Shown: piece by piece, positions 8,644 to 15,990 of the stretch
Layout: each line of letters begins with the position of its first letter
Position numbering within the stretch: position 1 is the stretch's first letter
Assembly (NCBI RefSeq): GCF_000696185.1
Contig: NZ_KK853997.1
Span: forward strand, 3,487,901 to 3,551,900
From: Kitasatospora cheerisanensis KCTC 2395
GTDB lineage: Bacteria; Actinomycetota; Actinomycetes; Streptomycetales; Streptomycetaceae
DNA: 64,000 nucleotides
Direction of reading: 5' to 3'
Made by a program: the position numbers and the translations under genes
Notes under the pieces: model-generated
Told to the model about the DNA's origin: nothing
What the model saw: only the letters and a program-made list of their open reading frames with translations
Database searches by the model: none

Positions 8644-10071
8644 TCAGGACCGGCCGGCCGGAACGGCGGCCGGGCGGGGGTGGTCGGCGACCTTCACGGC
8701 GGCCCGCATGCCGTGCCGCCGGGGCACCAGCGCGGCGGCGGCCGATCCGGCGGCGACCACGACGGCGCCGACCACCAGGGCGGGGACGATGCCGTCGGTG
8801 AACGCCCCGGCGCTGCCGTAGCCGCCCCGCGCGGAGAACACGGCGGACAGCACGGCCACGCCGAGCGCCCCGCCGACCTCGCGCATCGCGTTGTTGGTGC
8901 CGGAGGCGATGCCCTGTTCGGCGGGCCGGACGCAGGCCATCACCAGGTTGGCGGTGGGCGCGAAGTACAGCGACATGCCGATGCCGCAGACCACCAGCAC
9001 CGGGATCTGCTGGCCGTACCCGGCGGAGTGGTCGATCGCCACGGCGAACCCGGCCAGGCCGAGGGCCTGCAGGGCGAGGCCGGCGACGACCAGCGGCCGG
9101 CCGCCGATCCGGTCGGTGAGCAGTCCGGCGAGCGGGGAGACCAGCAGCGGCATGCCGGTCCACGGCAGCATCCGCAGGCCGGCCTGTTCGGGGGTGTAGC
9201 CGCCGACGCCCTGGAAGTACTGGCTGATCAGGAAGATCGAGCCGAACATGCCGAGGAACATCAGCAGGCTGGCGGAGTTGACGGCGCTGAACGCCCGGCT
9301 GCGGAACAGCCGCATCGGCAGCATCGGCTGCCGCGCCCAGCGGGCCTCCCAGCCGACGAAGGCGAGCAGCAGCAGGCCGCCGCCGGTCAGCGAGCCGAGG
9401 ACGAGCGGGTGGGTCCAGCCGTCGGGGTTGCCGCGGATCAGGCCGAGGACGACGCCGAACAGGCCGGTGGAGACCAGCACGGTGCCGGGGACGTCCAGCC
9501 GGGGGTTCTCGCCGCGGCTCTCGGCCAGCTTCGCGCGGGCGACCGGCAGCAGAGCCAGGCCGACGGGGACGTTCACCCAGAAGATCCACTGCCAGGAGAA
9601 GTGCTCGGTGAGGCTGCCGCCGATCAGCGGTCCGGTGGCGACGGCGAGTCCGCTGACGGCGGACCAGATGCCGAACGCCACGCCGCGCTTGGCGGCGGGC
9701 ACGGCGGCGGCCAGCAGGGTGAGGGTGAGCGGCATGGTCACGGCCGCGCCGACGCCCTGGACGGCGCGGGCGGCGATCAGGGCGCCGATGTTCGGGGCGA
9801 GCGCGGCGGCGGCCGAGCCGAGGGTGAAGACGGTCAGGCCGGTGAGGAACATCCGGCGGCGGCCGAACCGGTCGCCGAGCGCCGCGCCGAGCATCAGCAG
9901 GACGGCGAAGGTCAGGGTGTAGACGCTCACCGTCCACTCCAGGTCGGCGAGGCCGCCGCCGAGGTCGGCGCGGATCGCGGGCAGGGCGGTGGTGACCACC
10001 AGGTTGTCGAGTCCGGCCATGAAGCCGGCCGCGCTGACGACCACCAGGGTCCAGACGGCTTGCCTGTTCAC
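8644..10071 (-). CDS. MFS drug exporter, DHA2 (14-TM EmrB/QacA type)
   Basis: A 475-residue polytopic membrane protein of the 14-helix drug:H+ antiporter family. Motif A-like sequence GAALGDRFGRRRMFLTG follows TM2, and GPLIGGSLTEHFSWQWIFWVNVPVG corresponds to the TM5 motif C and adjacent loop. The start is GTG at 10071 (VNRQAVWTLVVVSAAGFMAGLDN), with GGGGGA upstream. The 5' region carries a palindromic operator at 10125-10142, matching the one before the neighbouring tetR gene. It is probably a TetR-controlled toxic-compound exporter; substrate unknown. Confidence 0.88.
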   Translation of the reverse strand: MNRQAVWTLVVVSAAGFMAGLDNLVVTTALPAIRADLGGGLADLEWTVSVYTLTFAVLLMLGAALGDRFGRRRMFLTGLTVFTLGSAAAALAPNIGALIAARAVQGVGAAVTMPLTLTLLAAAVPAAKRGVAFGIWSAVSGLAVATGPLIGGSLTEHFSWQWIFWVNVPVGLALLPVARAKLAESRGENPRLDVPGTVLVSTGLFGVVLGLIRGNPDGWTHPLVLGSLTGGGLLLLAFVGWEARWARQPMLPMRLFRSRAFSAVNSASLLMFLGMFGSIFLISQYFQGVGGYTPEQAGLRMLPWTGMPLLVSPLAGLLTDRIGGRPLVVAGLALQALGLAGFAVAIDHSAGYGQQIPVLVVCGIGMSLYFAPTANLVMACVRPAEQGIASGTNNAMREVGGALGVAVLSAVFSARGGYGSAGAFTDGIVPALVVGAVVVAAGSAAAALVPRRHGMRAAVKVADHPRPAAVPAGRS

Positions 10072-10124
10072 GGTGGGTTCCCCCAGACGTTTCGATCGGC
10101 CCGGAGGGTTCTCCGGGATCAGTT

Positions 10125-10142
10125 TGTGATTGATCAATAACT
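10125..10142 (-). promoter_or_regulatory. TetR operator upstream of the MFS exporter
   Basis: TGTGATTGATCAATAACT is an imperfect 18-base palindrome with the core ATTGATCAAT. It matches the motif at 10771-10788 at 16 of 18 positions and in the same orientation. It lies 54 bases upstream of the exporter start codon, where repressor binding would block transcription. Confidence 0.72.
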
Positions 10143-10186
10143 TTCGCGGGCCGAAAAAAGGGCGCACCGCCACACGGCGGAGCGCC

Positions 10187-10759
10187 TCAGCTCTCCCCGG
10201 CCCGTTCGCCGTACTCCTCGAAGCCGGACCAGATCCGGTGGTCCGGCGGGTACCCCAGTCCGACCAGGGTGTTGATCAGCATGCCGTAGGCCATGAACTG
10301 GGTGGCTTCCTTCTGGTCGCCGCCCATCCGCTCCCGGATCCGTTCGAACAGCCGCAGCCAGGCCGTCCTGGCCGCATCGCCGATCCGGTCCTCGCCGGCC
10401 GACTCCGCCGCGAACACCGAGACGTACATCTGCATCTGCATCATGAGCTGCTCGCGGTCCTCGACCAGGCTCATGTACGCCTCGGACATCGCGACCCGCG
10501 CCGCCTCCCCCGTCAGGCCCTCCGACGCGCGGTCGAAGACCCGCCAGGTCTCCTCGACGCAGTGTTCGCACGCCGCCTCGAAGATCGCCTGCTTGTTGGG
10601 GAAGAGCCGGAACAGGTACGGCTGCGAGACGCCCACCCGCCGGGCGATCGCCTCGGTGGAGGTGCCCCGGTAGCCGCCCCGGGCGAACTCCAGCACCGCC
10701 GCCCGGACGACGCTCTCGCGCCGCTCCTCGGCGGACATCCGGATGCTGTTCCTGGCCAC
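10187..10759 (-). CDS. TetR/AcrR family transcriptional repressor
   Basis: A 190-residue regulator. The N-terminal helix-turn-helix (residues about 10-60) reads ERRESVVRAAVLEFARGGYRGTSTEAIARRVGVSQPYLFRLFPNKQAIFEA, a textbook TetR domain. The C-terminal half is an all-helical ligand/dimer domain (EQLMMQMQMYVSVFAAES). The start is GTG at 10759. An 18-base palindrome lies 12 bases upstream (10771-10788) and a near copy sits before the adjacent MFS exporter, so it most likely represses itself and the exporter/monooxygenase pair until a ligand binds. Confidence 0.92.
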   Translation of the reverse strand: MARNSIRMSAEERRESVVRAAVLEFARGGYRGTSTEAIARRVGVSQPYLFRLFPNKQAIFEAACEHCVEETWRVFDRASEGLTGEAARVAMSEAYMSLVEDREQLMMQMQMYVSVFAAESAGEDRIGDAARTAWLRLFERIRERMGGDQKEATQFMAYGMLINTLVGLGYPPDHRIWSGFEEYGERAGES

Positions 10760-10770
10760 GACCCCAGATT

Positions 10771-10788
10771 AGTGATTGGCCAATAACT
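10771..10788 (-). promoter_or_regulatory. TetR operator (autoregulatory) upstream of tetR
   Basis: AGTGATTGGCCAATAACT is an 18-base palindrome with a single mismatched pair (positions 4/15). It lies 12 bases upstream of the tetR GTG start and matches the operator before the exporter (10125-10142). Confidence 0.75.
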
Positions 10789-10842
10789 GTGGCAAGGGGC
10801 GGCACCCCGGGCGCCCGACCGGGCCCCCGGGGGTTCACTGCC

Positions 10843-11271
10843 TCAGCTCAGCTGGACCACGGCCCGGGACATGCCGAGCACCTTCTGGCCGTCGCTGGTC
10901 GCCACCAGGTCCACCCGCACCCGGTTGCCGTCCAGCAGCGCGGCGACCTTGCCGCTGACCTCGATGGTCGCGCCGACGCCGTCGTTCGGGACGATCACCG
11001 GCTTGGTGAAGCGGACGCCGTACTCGACCACCGCGGCCGGGTCGCCGACCCAGTCGGTGACCACCCGGGCGGCCTCGGCCATGGTGAACATGCCGTGCGC
11101 GATCACGTCCGGCAGGCCGACCTCGCGGGCGAACTTCTCGTTCCAGTGGATCGGGTTGAAGTCCCCCGACGCCCCCGCGTACTGGACCAGCGTGGCGCGG
11201 GTCACCGGGAACGACCGGGCCGGCAGCTCGGTGCCGACCTGGACCTCGTCAAAACGGACCGCCACGGTCAC
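10843..11271 (-). CDS. hadB: (3R)-hydroxyacyl dehydratase, MaoC-like HadB subunit
   Basis: A 142-residue hotdog-fold hydratase. The hydratase 2 motif YAGASGDFNPIHWNEKFAREVGLPDVIAHGMFTM contains the catalytic Asp and His. In mycobacteria HadB is the catalytic subunit of the HadAB/HadBC FAS-II dehydratase. In Streptomyces the role of the conserved pair is less clear and may concern fatty-acid metabolism. It overlaps the upstream HadA-like gene by 4 bases (GTGA at 11268-11271), which indicates translational coupling and a heterodimer. Confidence 0.82.
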   Translation of the reverse strand: MTVAVRFDEVQVGTELPARSFPVTRATLVQYAGASGDFNPIHWNEKFAREVGLPDVIAHGMFTMAEAARVVTDWVGDPAAVVEYGVRFTKPVIVPNDGVGATIEVSGKVAALLDGNRVRVDLVATSDGQKVLGMSRAVVQLS

Positions 11272-11726
11272 TCCTCCCCGGCTTCGGCGGCGCGGGCCAC
11301 CAGCGTCATGATCGACGTCACCACGTGCTCGCCGCTCGCGTCGTGCACCTCGCCGCGGACCGTCAGCACGTCGTTGCCGGCCAGCGACTTGATCGCGTCG
11401 ATGGAGATCGTCACCGACAGCCGGTCGCCGGCCCGCGCCGGGCGGGAGTAGACGAACTTCTGGTCGCCGTGCACCACCCGGCTGTAGTCCAGGCCCAGCT
11501 CCGGGTCGTTGACGACCTGCGCCGCCGCCTGGAAGGACAGCATGAACGGGAAGGTCGGCGGGGCGATCACGTCCGGGTGGCCGAGCGACTTGGCGGCCTC
11601 GGCGTCGGTGTACGCCGGGTTCGCGTCGCCGATCGCGGCCGCGAACTCGCGGATCTTCTCCCGGCCGACCTCGTACGGCGCGGTGGGCGGATAGGTGCGC
11701 CCGATGAACGAGGGGTCGAGCGGCAT
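11268..11726 (-). CDS. hadA: MaoC-like dehydratase HadA subunit (FAS1-like N-terminal dehydratase)
   Basis: A 152-residue hotdog protein (MPLDPSFIGRTYPPTAPYEVGREKIREFA, DVIAPPTFPFMLSF, VVHGDQKFVYSRPARAGDRLSV). It lacks the HadB Asp/His hydratase motif and so is the non-catalytic, substrate-binding partner. ATG at 11726 is preferred over the in-frame TTG at 11732 because AGGAG sits 7 bases upstream and homologues begin there. It is located downstream of rpmG, the same order as mycobacterial rpmG2-hadABC. Confidence 0.83.
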   Translation of the reverse strand: MPLDPSFIGRTYPPTAPYEVGREKIREFAAAIGDANPAYTDAEAAKSLGHPDVIAPPTFPFMLSFQAAAQVVNDPELGLDYSRVVHGDQKFVYSRPARAGDRLSVTISIDAIKSLAGNDVLTVRGEVHDASGEHVVTSIMTLVARAAEAGEE

Positions 11727-11760
11727 GGGCAACTCCTCTGGTGGTCCGTCATGCAGAAAT

Positions 11761-11801
11761 GACTCCAGGCCGCGCCCCGTAACGGGGTGCGGCCTGGAGT
11801 C
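11761..11801 (-). terminator. Terminator after rpmG
   Basis: A very long hairpin starting 9 bases past the rpmG stop: about 20 paired bases per arm with one G-U and a minimal loop. It separates rpmG and its tRNAs from hadAB. Confidence 0.82.
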
Positions 11802-11810
11802 GAGGCAAAG

Positions 11811-11975
11811 TCAGCGGGTCTCGCGGTGCGCCGTGTGAGAGTTGCAACGCGGGCAGTGCTTCTTCATCTCAAGACGGTCCGGGTCGTTGCGCCGGTTCTT
11901 CTTGGTGATGTAGTTCCGCTCCTTGCACTCCACGCAGGCCAGCGTGATCTTCGGGCGGACGTCGGTGGCAGCCAC
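11811..11975 (-). CDS. rpmG: 50S ribosomal protein L33 (zinc-binding, C+ form)
   Basis: A 54-residue L33 with the two CxxC pairs (CVEC near residue 13 and CPRC near residue 41) that mark the zinc-binding 'C+' paralogue; C- paralogues are induced by Zur on zinc starvation. The body [24 protein letters not shown] is canonical. GTG at 11975 follows AGGAAGG. It lies 83 bases downstream of tRNA-Met and tRNA-Thr on the same strand and is probably co-transcribed with them. Confidence 0.95.
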   Translation of the reverse strand: MAATDVRPKITLACVECKERNYITKKNRRNDPDRLEMKKHCPRCNSHTAHRETR

Positions 11976-12058
11976 GGGAGTGCCTTCCTGGGACAACGAA
12001 TAAGAACACAGACAAGAGTAGCCGATCGGGAGTAGTCCCCCCGATCGACTACGCGGGG

Positions 12059-12131
12059 TAGCGGTGACCGGACTTGAACCGGTGACACAGCGATTATGAG
12101 CCGCTTGCTCTACCAACTGAGCTACACCGCT
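12059..12131 (-). tRNA. tRNA-Met (elongator type, anticodon CAU)
   Basis: 73-nt cloverleaf. The acceptor stem AGCGGTG pairs with CACCGCT, with discriminator A73. The D arm is TAGCTCAGTTGGTAGAGCA, the anticodon loop CTCATAA gives CAU, and the T arm is CCGGTTCAAGTCCGG. The paired A1-U72 end could suggest other CAU tRNAs (initiator or Ile2), but an initiator usually has a C1:A72 mismatch, so elongator Met is favoured. Confidence 0.88.
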
Positions 12132-12173
12132 TTGATGATCGGAACCTCACCGGAGCGAGGAGCCTTTCACCAG

Positions 12174-12246
12174 AGCCCCCATGCGGAATCGAACCGCAGA
12201 CCTTCTCCTTACCATGGAGACGCTCTACCGACTGAGCTATAGGGGC
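12174..12246 (-). tRNA. tRNA-Thr (anticodon GGU)
   Basis: 73-nt cloverleaf. The acceptor stem GCCCCTA pairs with TGGGGGC (one G-U), with discriminator U73. The D arm is TAGCTCAGTCGGTAGAGCG, the anticodon stem-loop TCTCCATGGTAAGGAGA gives GGU, and the T arm is TGCGGTTCGATTCCGCA. It is the first gene of the tRNA-Thr/tRNA-Met/rpmG unit. Confidence 0.95.
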
Positions 12247-12257
12247 GAACGAGGAAG

Positions 12258-12287
12258 AGATTACACGGTTCCGGGCCAGAGGTGAAA
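12258..12287 (-). promoter_or_regulatory. Candidate principal-sigma promoter for tRNA-Thr/tRNA-Met/rpmG
   Basis: On the minus strand TTTCAC (12282-12287) and TAATCT (12258-12263) are 18 bases apart, close to the actinomycete TTGAC-n16-18-TAnnnT pattern. Transcription would start about 12251, a few bases before the tRNA-Thr 5' end. The -35 element is not a perfect consensus. Confidence 0.5.
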
Positions 12288-12553
12288 TCCGTATCCGCGA
12301 CGGATCTCCGCAGGTCGGCGGGGCCGCACTGACGAGCCGTCACCCGACACCCGTTCGACCCCCGCCGCAACCGGAACCGGGCCTCCGCGGGCTGCCCCGG
12401 CCACGACACGGGCGGCGGCCCGCATCCGAGCGTCCCGGCCGGGCGCGGCCTAGGCTCGACCGTCAGTGAGTTCTCGCGGGTGCGCCGCAGGCCGGCGCCC
12501 GCGACCGGGCCCCAGGGCCGCCGGGCGGTCAACGGGACTGGAGGAGCGGGCCG
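12288..12553. other. Intergenic region upstream of the amidohydrolase-like gene
   Basis: About 265 bases of high-GC non-coding DNA between the tRNA promoter and the amidohydrolase-like gene. It contains a ribosome site (GGAGGAGCGGGCCG at 12541-12554) for the downstream gene. No RNA gene, repeat or convincing operator was seen. Confidence 0.5.
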
Positions 12554-13819
12554 ATGAGCGAACGCAGCGAGGGCGCCCAGCCGCCGCCGGCCGCCAACCC
12601 GCTCGGGCACGGGCCGGTCCTGCTGCTCACCGGGGCCCGCCTGATCGACGGCCGGGTGGTGGACGTCCGGATCAGCGGGGACCGGATCCAGGCCGTCGGC
12701 ACCGTCGGCAGCCTCGGCCCGCTGCCCGCGCTGCCCGGCCAGCCCACCGTCACCACCGGCGCCCGGATCGACCTGTCCGGCTACCTGCTGCTGCCCGCCC
12801 CCACCGAACCGCACGCGCACTACGACAGCGCGTTCTCCGCCGCCCTGCCCGCGCCGCCCCCGGACGCGCCCACCGACCTGGTCCGCCGGGTCACCGAGGC
12901 GGCGCTCACCTCGCTCGGCTACGGCGCCACCGCCCAGCGCACCCACGTCCGGATCGGCGACGTGCACGGACTCGGCCGGCTGGAGGCCGTCCTCACGGCC
13001 CGTCAGTCCCTGCGCGGGCTGGCCGAACTCCAGGCCGTCGCCATGCCCCGGCTGCTCACCGGCCTGGCCGGCGCGGACGGCCGGGCCCAGCTGCGGGACG
13101 CGCTCAAACTCGGCGCGAGCGCGGCCGGCGGCTGCCCCGACCTCGACCCCGACCCGGTCGGCTACGTCCAGGTGCTGCTGGCCGCGGCCGCCGACGCCGA
13201 CTGCCCCGTCGACCTGCACACCAACGCCGCCGACCGGGCCCAGCTCGCCCGGCTGGTCGCCGCGCTCGCCCCGCACCGGCCGCGGGTCACCCTCGGGCCG
13301 TGCAGCGCGCTGCCGCCCGGCGGCTCCACCCTGCTCGCCAACTCCGGGATGCGGGTGGTCTGCCTCCCGCAGAACGGCGGCTGCACCGGGCTCGAAGGCC
13401 AGCCGATCGGCCTGCGGCCGTCCCTGGTCCGCGAGTTGGCGCACGCCCGGGTCGCCCTCACGGCCGGCGCGGGCAGCCTCCGCGACCCCGCCAACCCGGT
13501 CGGCCGGGCCGACCCGCTCGACACCGCCCGCCTGCTCGCCGCCACCGGCGCGCTCTCCCCCGAGGCCGCCTACGACGCCGTCTCCACCCAGGCCCGCACC
13601 GCCCTCGGCCTGCCCCCCGTCCGGGTCGACGCCGGCTTCCCCGCCGAACTCCTCGCCGTCCGCGGCGACAGCCTGAACGGCGCCTTCTCCGGCGGCCACT
13701 CCCGCCTGGTCGTCCACACCGGCCGCGTCGTCTCCCGCACCAGCGCCGTCCGCGAGTTCGCCGACACCGTCGCCCTCGCCCTCCCCCGCCAGACCCACCC
13801 GGACCGGACCGAGAACTGA
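12554..13819 (+). CDS. Amidohydrolase/cytosine deaminase-like protein, active site probably degraded
   Basis: A 421-residue protein of the amidohydrolase superfamily (cytosine deaminase branch). It has the beta-sandwich opening (LLLTGARLIDGRVVDVRISG), GYLLLPAPTEPHAHYDSAF with the HxH metal pair (about residues 94-96), a third His in VDLHTNA, and the RDPANPVGRADPLDTARLLA segment. Compared with cytosine deaminases, the catalytic Glu after the third His is Ala, the next His region reads LGPCSALP, and the metal-binding Asp before RDP is replaced (GAGSLRDP). I recall similar losses in Streptomyces homologues, so it may be a conserved non-catalytic relative. The start is ATG at 12554. Confidence 0.72.
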   Translation: MSERSEGAQPPPAANPLGHGPVLLLTGARLIDGRVVDVRISGDRIQAVGTVGSLGPLPALPGQPTVTTGARIDLSGYLLLPAPTEPHAHYDSAFSAALPAPPPDAPTDLVRRVTEAALTSLGYGATAQRTHVRIGDVHGLGRLEAVLTARQSLRGLAELQAVAMPRLLTGLAGADGRAQLRDALKLGASAAGGCPDLDPDPVGYVQVLLAAAADADCPVDLHTNAADRAQLARLVAALAPHRPRVTLGPCSALPPGGSTLLANSGMRVVCLPQNGGCTGLEGQPIGLRPSLVRELAHARVALTAGAGSLRDPANPVGRADPLDTARLLAATGALSPEAAYDAVSTQARTALGLPPVRVDAGFPAELLAVRGDSLNGAFSGGHSRLVVHTGRVVSRTSAVREFADTVALALPRQTHPDRTEN

Positions 13820-13831
13820 CGGGCACACGAA

Positions 13832-13869
13832 GAAGCCCCCGGGCTGCGTCTCCGCAGCCCGGGGGCTTC
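13832..13869. terminator. Terminator between the amidohydrolase-like gene and tRNA-Tyr
   Basis: Nearly perfect inverted repeat, GAAGCCCCCGGGCTGCG with its complement around a 3-4 base loop, 12 bases after the amidohydrolase stop and 13 bases past the tRNA-Tyr 3' end. It can serve both converging transcripts. Confidence 0.82.
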
Positions 13870-13881
13870 TCCACGATCCAG

Positions 13882-13962
13882 TGGCGGGTGCAGGGTTCGA
13901 ACCTGCGTAGCTTGCGCGACAGATTTACAGTCTGCTCCCTTTGGCCGCTCGGGCAACCCGCC
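13882..13962 (-). tRNA. tRNA-Tyr (anticodon GUA)
   Basis: 81-nt class II tRNA. The acceptor stem GGCGGGT pairs with ACCCGCC, with A73. The anticodon stem-loop AGACTGTAAATCT gives GUA, the long variable arm CGCGCAAGCTACG follows, and the T arm is GCAGGTTCGAACCCTGC. Confidence 0.93.
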
Positions 13963-14176
13963 AGGGATGGTGTCTCGTGGGGCGCTGCCCCGTTCGACGT
14001 CGTAAACGATACCTGATGTTGGGGGGTGGTCTGCCACTCCTTAAGTCACGTGACGATCAAGCTCGGGCGCGCGGCTGTTGCGGGCGGCGGCGCGGGGGCT
14101 GGATAGGCTGGGGCGTCGCCCGCCGGTGGCGGGTGGCGCAGACCGTGCAGCCAGTAGTTCAAGGAGACCAACACCC

Positions 14177-14665
14177 ATGGCCGACTCCAGTTTCGACATC
14201 GTCTCGAAGGTCGAGTGGCAGGAGGTCGACAACGCGATCAACCAGACCTCCCGCGAGATCGCCACCCGCTTCGACTTCAAGAACGTGGGCGCCGAGATCA
14301 AGCGGACCGGCGAGAAGATCGAGATGAAGGCCAACGGCGAGGAGCGGGTCCGGGCGATCCTGGACGTGCTGCAGACCAAGTTCGTGAAGCGCGGACTGTC
14401 GCTGAAGGCGCTGGACGCGGCGGAGCCGCACCTGTCCGGCAAGGAGTACAAGATCTTCGCCGACATCAAGGAGGGCATCACCACCGAGGATGCCAAGAAG
14501 GTGGCGAAGATCATCCGCGACGAGGGCCCCAAGGGCGTCAAGGCCCAGGTCCAGGGCGACGAGCTGCGGGTCACCTCGAAGTCGCGCGACGACCTGCAGG
14601 CGGTGCAGGCCCTGCTGAAGGGCAAGGACCTCGACTTCGCGCTGCAGTTCGTCAACTACCGCTGA
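14177..14665 (+). CDS. yajQ: YajQ family cyclic di-GMP/nucleotide-binding protein
   Basis: A 162-residue protein with the full YajQ pattern: [66 protein letters not shown], and the C-terminal [17 protein letters not shown]. The family forms two-ferredoxin-like-fold proteins; some members bind cyclic di-GMP and act as transcriptional co-regulators. The start is ATG at 14177 with AAGGAG at 14161-14166. It is a single gene ending at the palindromic terminator at 14699-14732. Confidence 0.93.
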   Translation: MADSSFDIVSKVEWQEVDNAINQTSREIATRFDFKNVGAEIKRTGEKIEMKANGEERVRAILDVLQTKFVKRGLSLKALDAAEPHLSGKEYKIFADIKEGITTEDAKKVAKIIRDEGPKGVKAQVQGDELRVTSKSRDDLQAVQALLKGKDLDFALQFVNYR

Positions 14666-14698
14666 CCCGGCGCCGGCGACACGCCGGTACTCCGGCCC

Positions 14699-14732
14699 GG
14701 GAGGGCGCACCGATCGATCGGTGCGCCCTCCC
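14699..14732 (+). terminator. Terminator after yajQ
   Basis: 34-base perfect palindrome (17-bp arms, GGGAGGGCGCACCGATC), 33 bases after the yajQ stop. Confidence 0.8.
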
Positions 14733-14845
14733 GGCGTTCGCGGGCCCCAGCTGCCTGGGGAGGGTCGGGAGGTGACGCCCAGTGCGGTCGTTCCCGACGG
14801 GTGACCCAGGCCGGCGGCGCCGCCCCGTCACGTCCTGACCGGCCG

Positions 14846-15283
14846 TCAGTTCTCCGTCGGGGTAAGGCGGTGGGCTTCGAGGGCTTCGGCGAGTTCGGCC
14901 AGGGCGGTGGCGGGGGTGCCGAGGGCGTGCAGGATGCGGGCGAGCGGGGCGCCGTCGGCGGGGGTGAGGGGGCCGAGGGTGACGCGGCCGTCGTACCAGA
15001 GGGCGGCGCGCCGGCCGGTGGGGTGTTCGGCGTCGATCTCGGCGAAGGCGATGGGCGCGGCCTTGGACCAGCCGGCGATCCGCATGGCGAATCCGGACGG
15101 GAATCGCTTGAAGTCGTAGTCGGGCGCGGTGGACGGATGGTGGAGCGCCTGATGGAGTTCGTCCGTCATCGGGATGAGTGCCAGCCCGTGGGGCAGGCGG
15201 GCGATCCGCGCGATCGGGAGCTCGGCCGCCACGACGGTGATCAGCTCATCGGTGGCGATCAGGGCGTTCAGTTCGTATGGCAC
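14846..15283 (-). CDS. Conserved actinomycete hypothetical protein
   Basis: A 145-residue protein from GTG at 15283, beginning VPYELNALIATDELITVVAAELP. The open frame extends to 15364, but I recall Streptomyces relatives starting at MPYE, and GGAG lies 9 bases upstream of this GTG. The body has LPHGLALIPMTDELHQAL, GWSKAAPIAFAEIDAEHPTGRRAALWYDGRVTLGPLTPADGAPLARILHALG and a C-terminal helix. It has no signal peptide or membrane segment and no recognised catalytic motif. Relatives are common in Streptomyces, sometimes near toxin-immunity loci, but no function can be assigned. Confidence 0.6.
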   Translation of the reverse strand: MPYELNALIATDELITVVAAELPIARIARLPHGLALIPMTDELHQALHHPSTAPDYDFKRFPSGFAMRIAGWSKAAPIAFAEIDAEHPTGRRAALWYDGRVTLGPLTPADGAPLARILHALGTPATALAELAEALEAHRLTPTEN

Positions 15284-15408
15284 CTCCCCATTCTCCGTCC
15301 GAAAAGTCGTCAGGTCTGGAAAACAATCGAACTGGCTATCCATCGGATATAGCCGGACATGCACGGATCAAGTGCCCGTCGCCGCCGGAGGTGCGGCAGA
15401 GTGGTCCG

Positions 15409-15990
15409 GTGACCCGTACTCCCCCGCCGCGCCCGACCGCCGAGCAGCTCGCCGCCGCCCAGGACACCACCATTCCGGACGTGGCCGCGCCGGGCCTCCG
15501 GGTGCTGTTCTGCGGCATCAATCCGGGCCTGTGGTCGGGCGCCACCGGCCGCCATTTCGCCCGCCCGGGCAATCGCTTCTGGCCGGCCCTGCACCGGTCC
15601 GGTTTCACGCCGCGGCAGTTGGGGCCGGAGGAGCAGGACGAGCTGCTCGCGCTGGGGCTGGGCATCACCAACGTGGTGGGCCGGACCACCGCGAAGGCGG
15701 CCGAGCTGTCCGCCGAGGAGTACCGGGCGGGCGGCCAGGCGCTGGTGGAGCGGGTGCTGCGGCTGCGGCCGCGCGCCCTGGCGGTGCTCGGGATCGGCGC
15801 GTACCGGGCCGCGTTCGGCAGGCCGGGGGCGGCGGTCGGCCGGCAGCCGGAGTCGATCGGCGACACCGAGGTCTGGTTGCTGCCGAACCCGAGCGGCCTG
15901 AACGCGCACTACACGCTGGACGGGATCGCCGCCGAGTTCCGGGCCCTGCGCGAGCACTTGGAGGACGACGGCGCGTCAGCCGCCCAGTAG
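15409..15990 (+). CDS. mug: G/U (T) mismatch-specific DNA glycosylase
   Basis: A 193-residue uracil-DNA glycosylase superfamily member of the MUG/TDG family. Motif 1 is LFCGINPGLWSG, with the family Asn in GINPG. HFARPGNRFWPALHRSGF forms the next conserved block, GLGITNVVGR follows, and motif 2 is NPSGLNAHYT. It removes uracil or 3,N4-ethenocytosine opposite guanine. The start is GTG at 15409, where homology begins (TAEQLAAAQD). Its 3' end overlaps the convergent phosphotransferase by 15 bases. Confidence 0.9.
   Translation: MTRTPPPRPTAEQLAAAQDTTIPDVAAPGLRVLFCGINPGLWSGATGRHFARPGNRFWPALHRSGFTPRQLGPEEQDELLALGLGITNVVGRTTAKAAELSAEEYRAGGQALVERVLRLRPRALAVLGIGAYRAAFGRPGAAVGRQPESIGDTEVWLLPNPSGLNAHYTLDGIAAEFRALREHLEDDGASAAQ

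Noticed and set aside
10790..10842. GC-rich imperfect repeat after hadB resembling a terminator
   Set aside because: The arms do not pair cleanly, so no hairpin could be supported.
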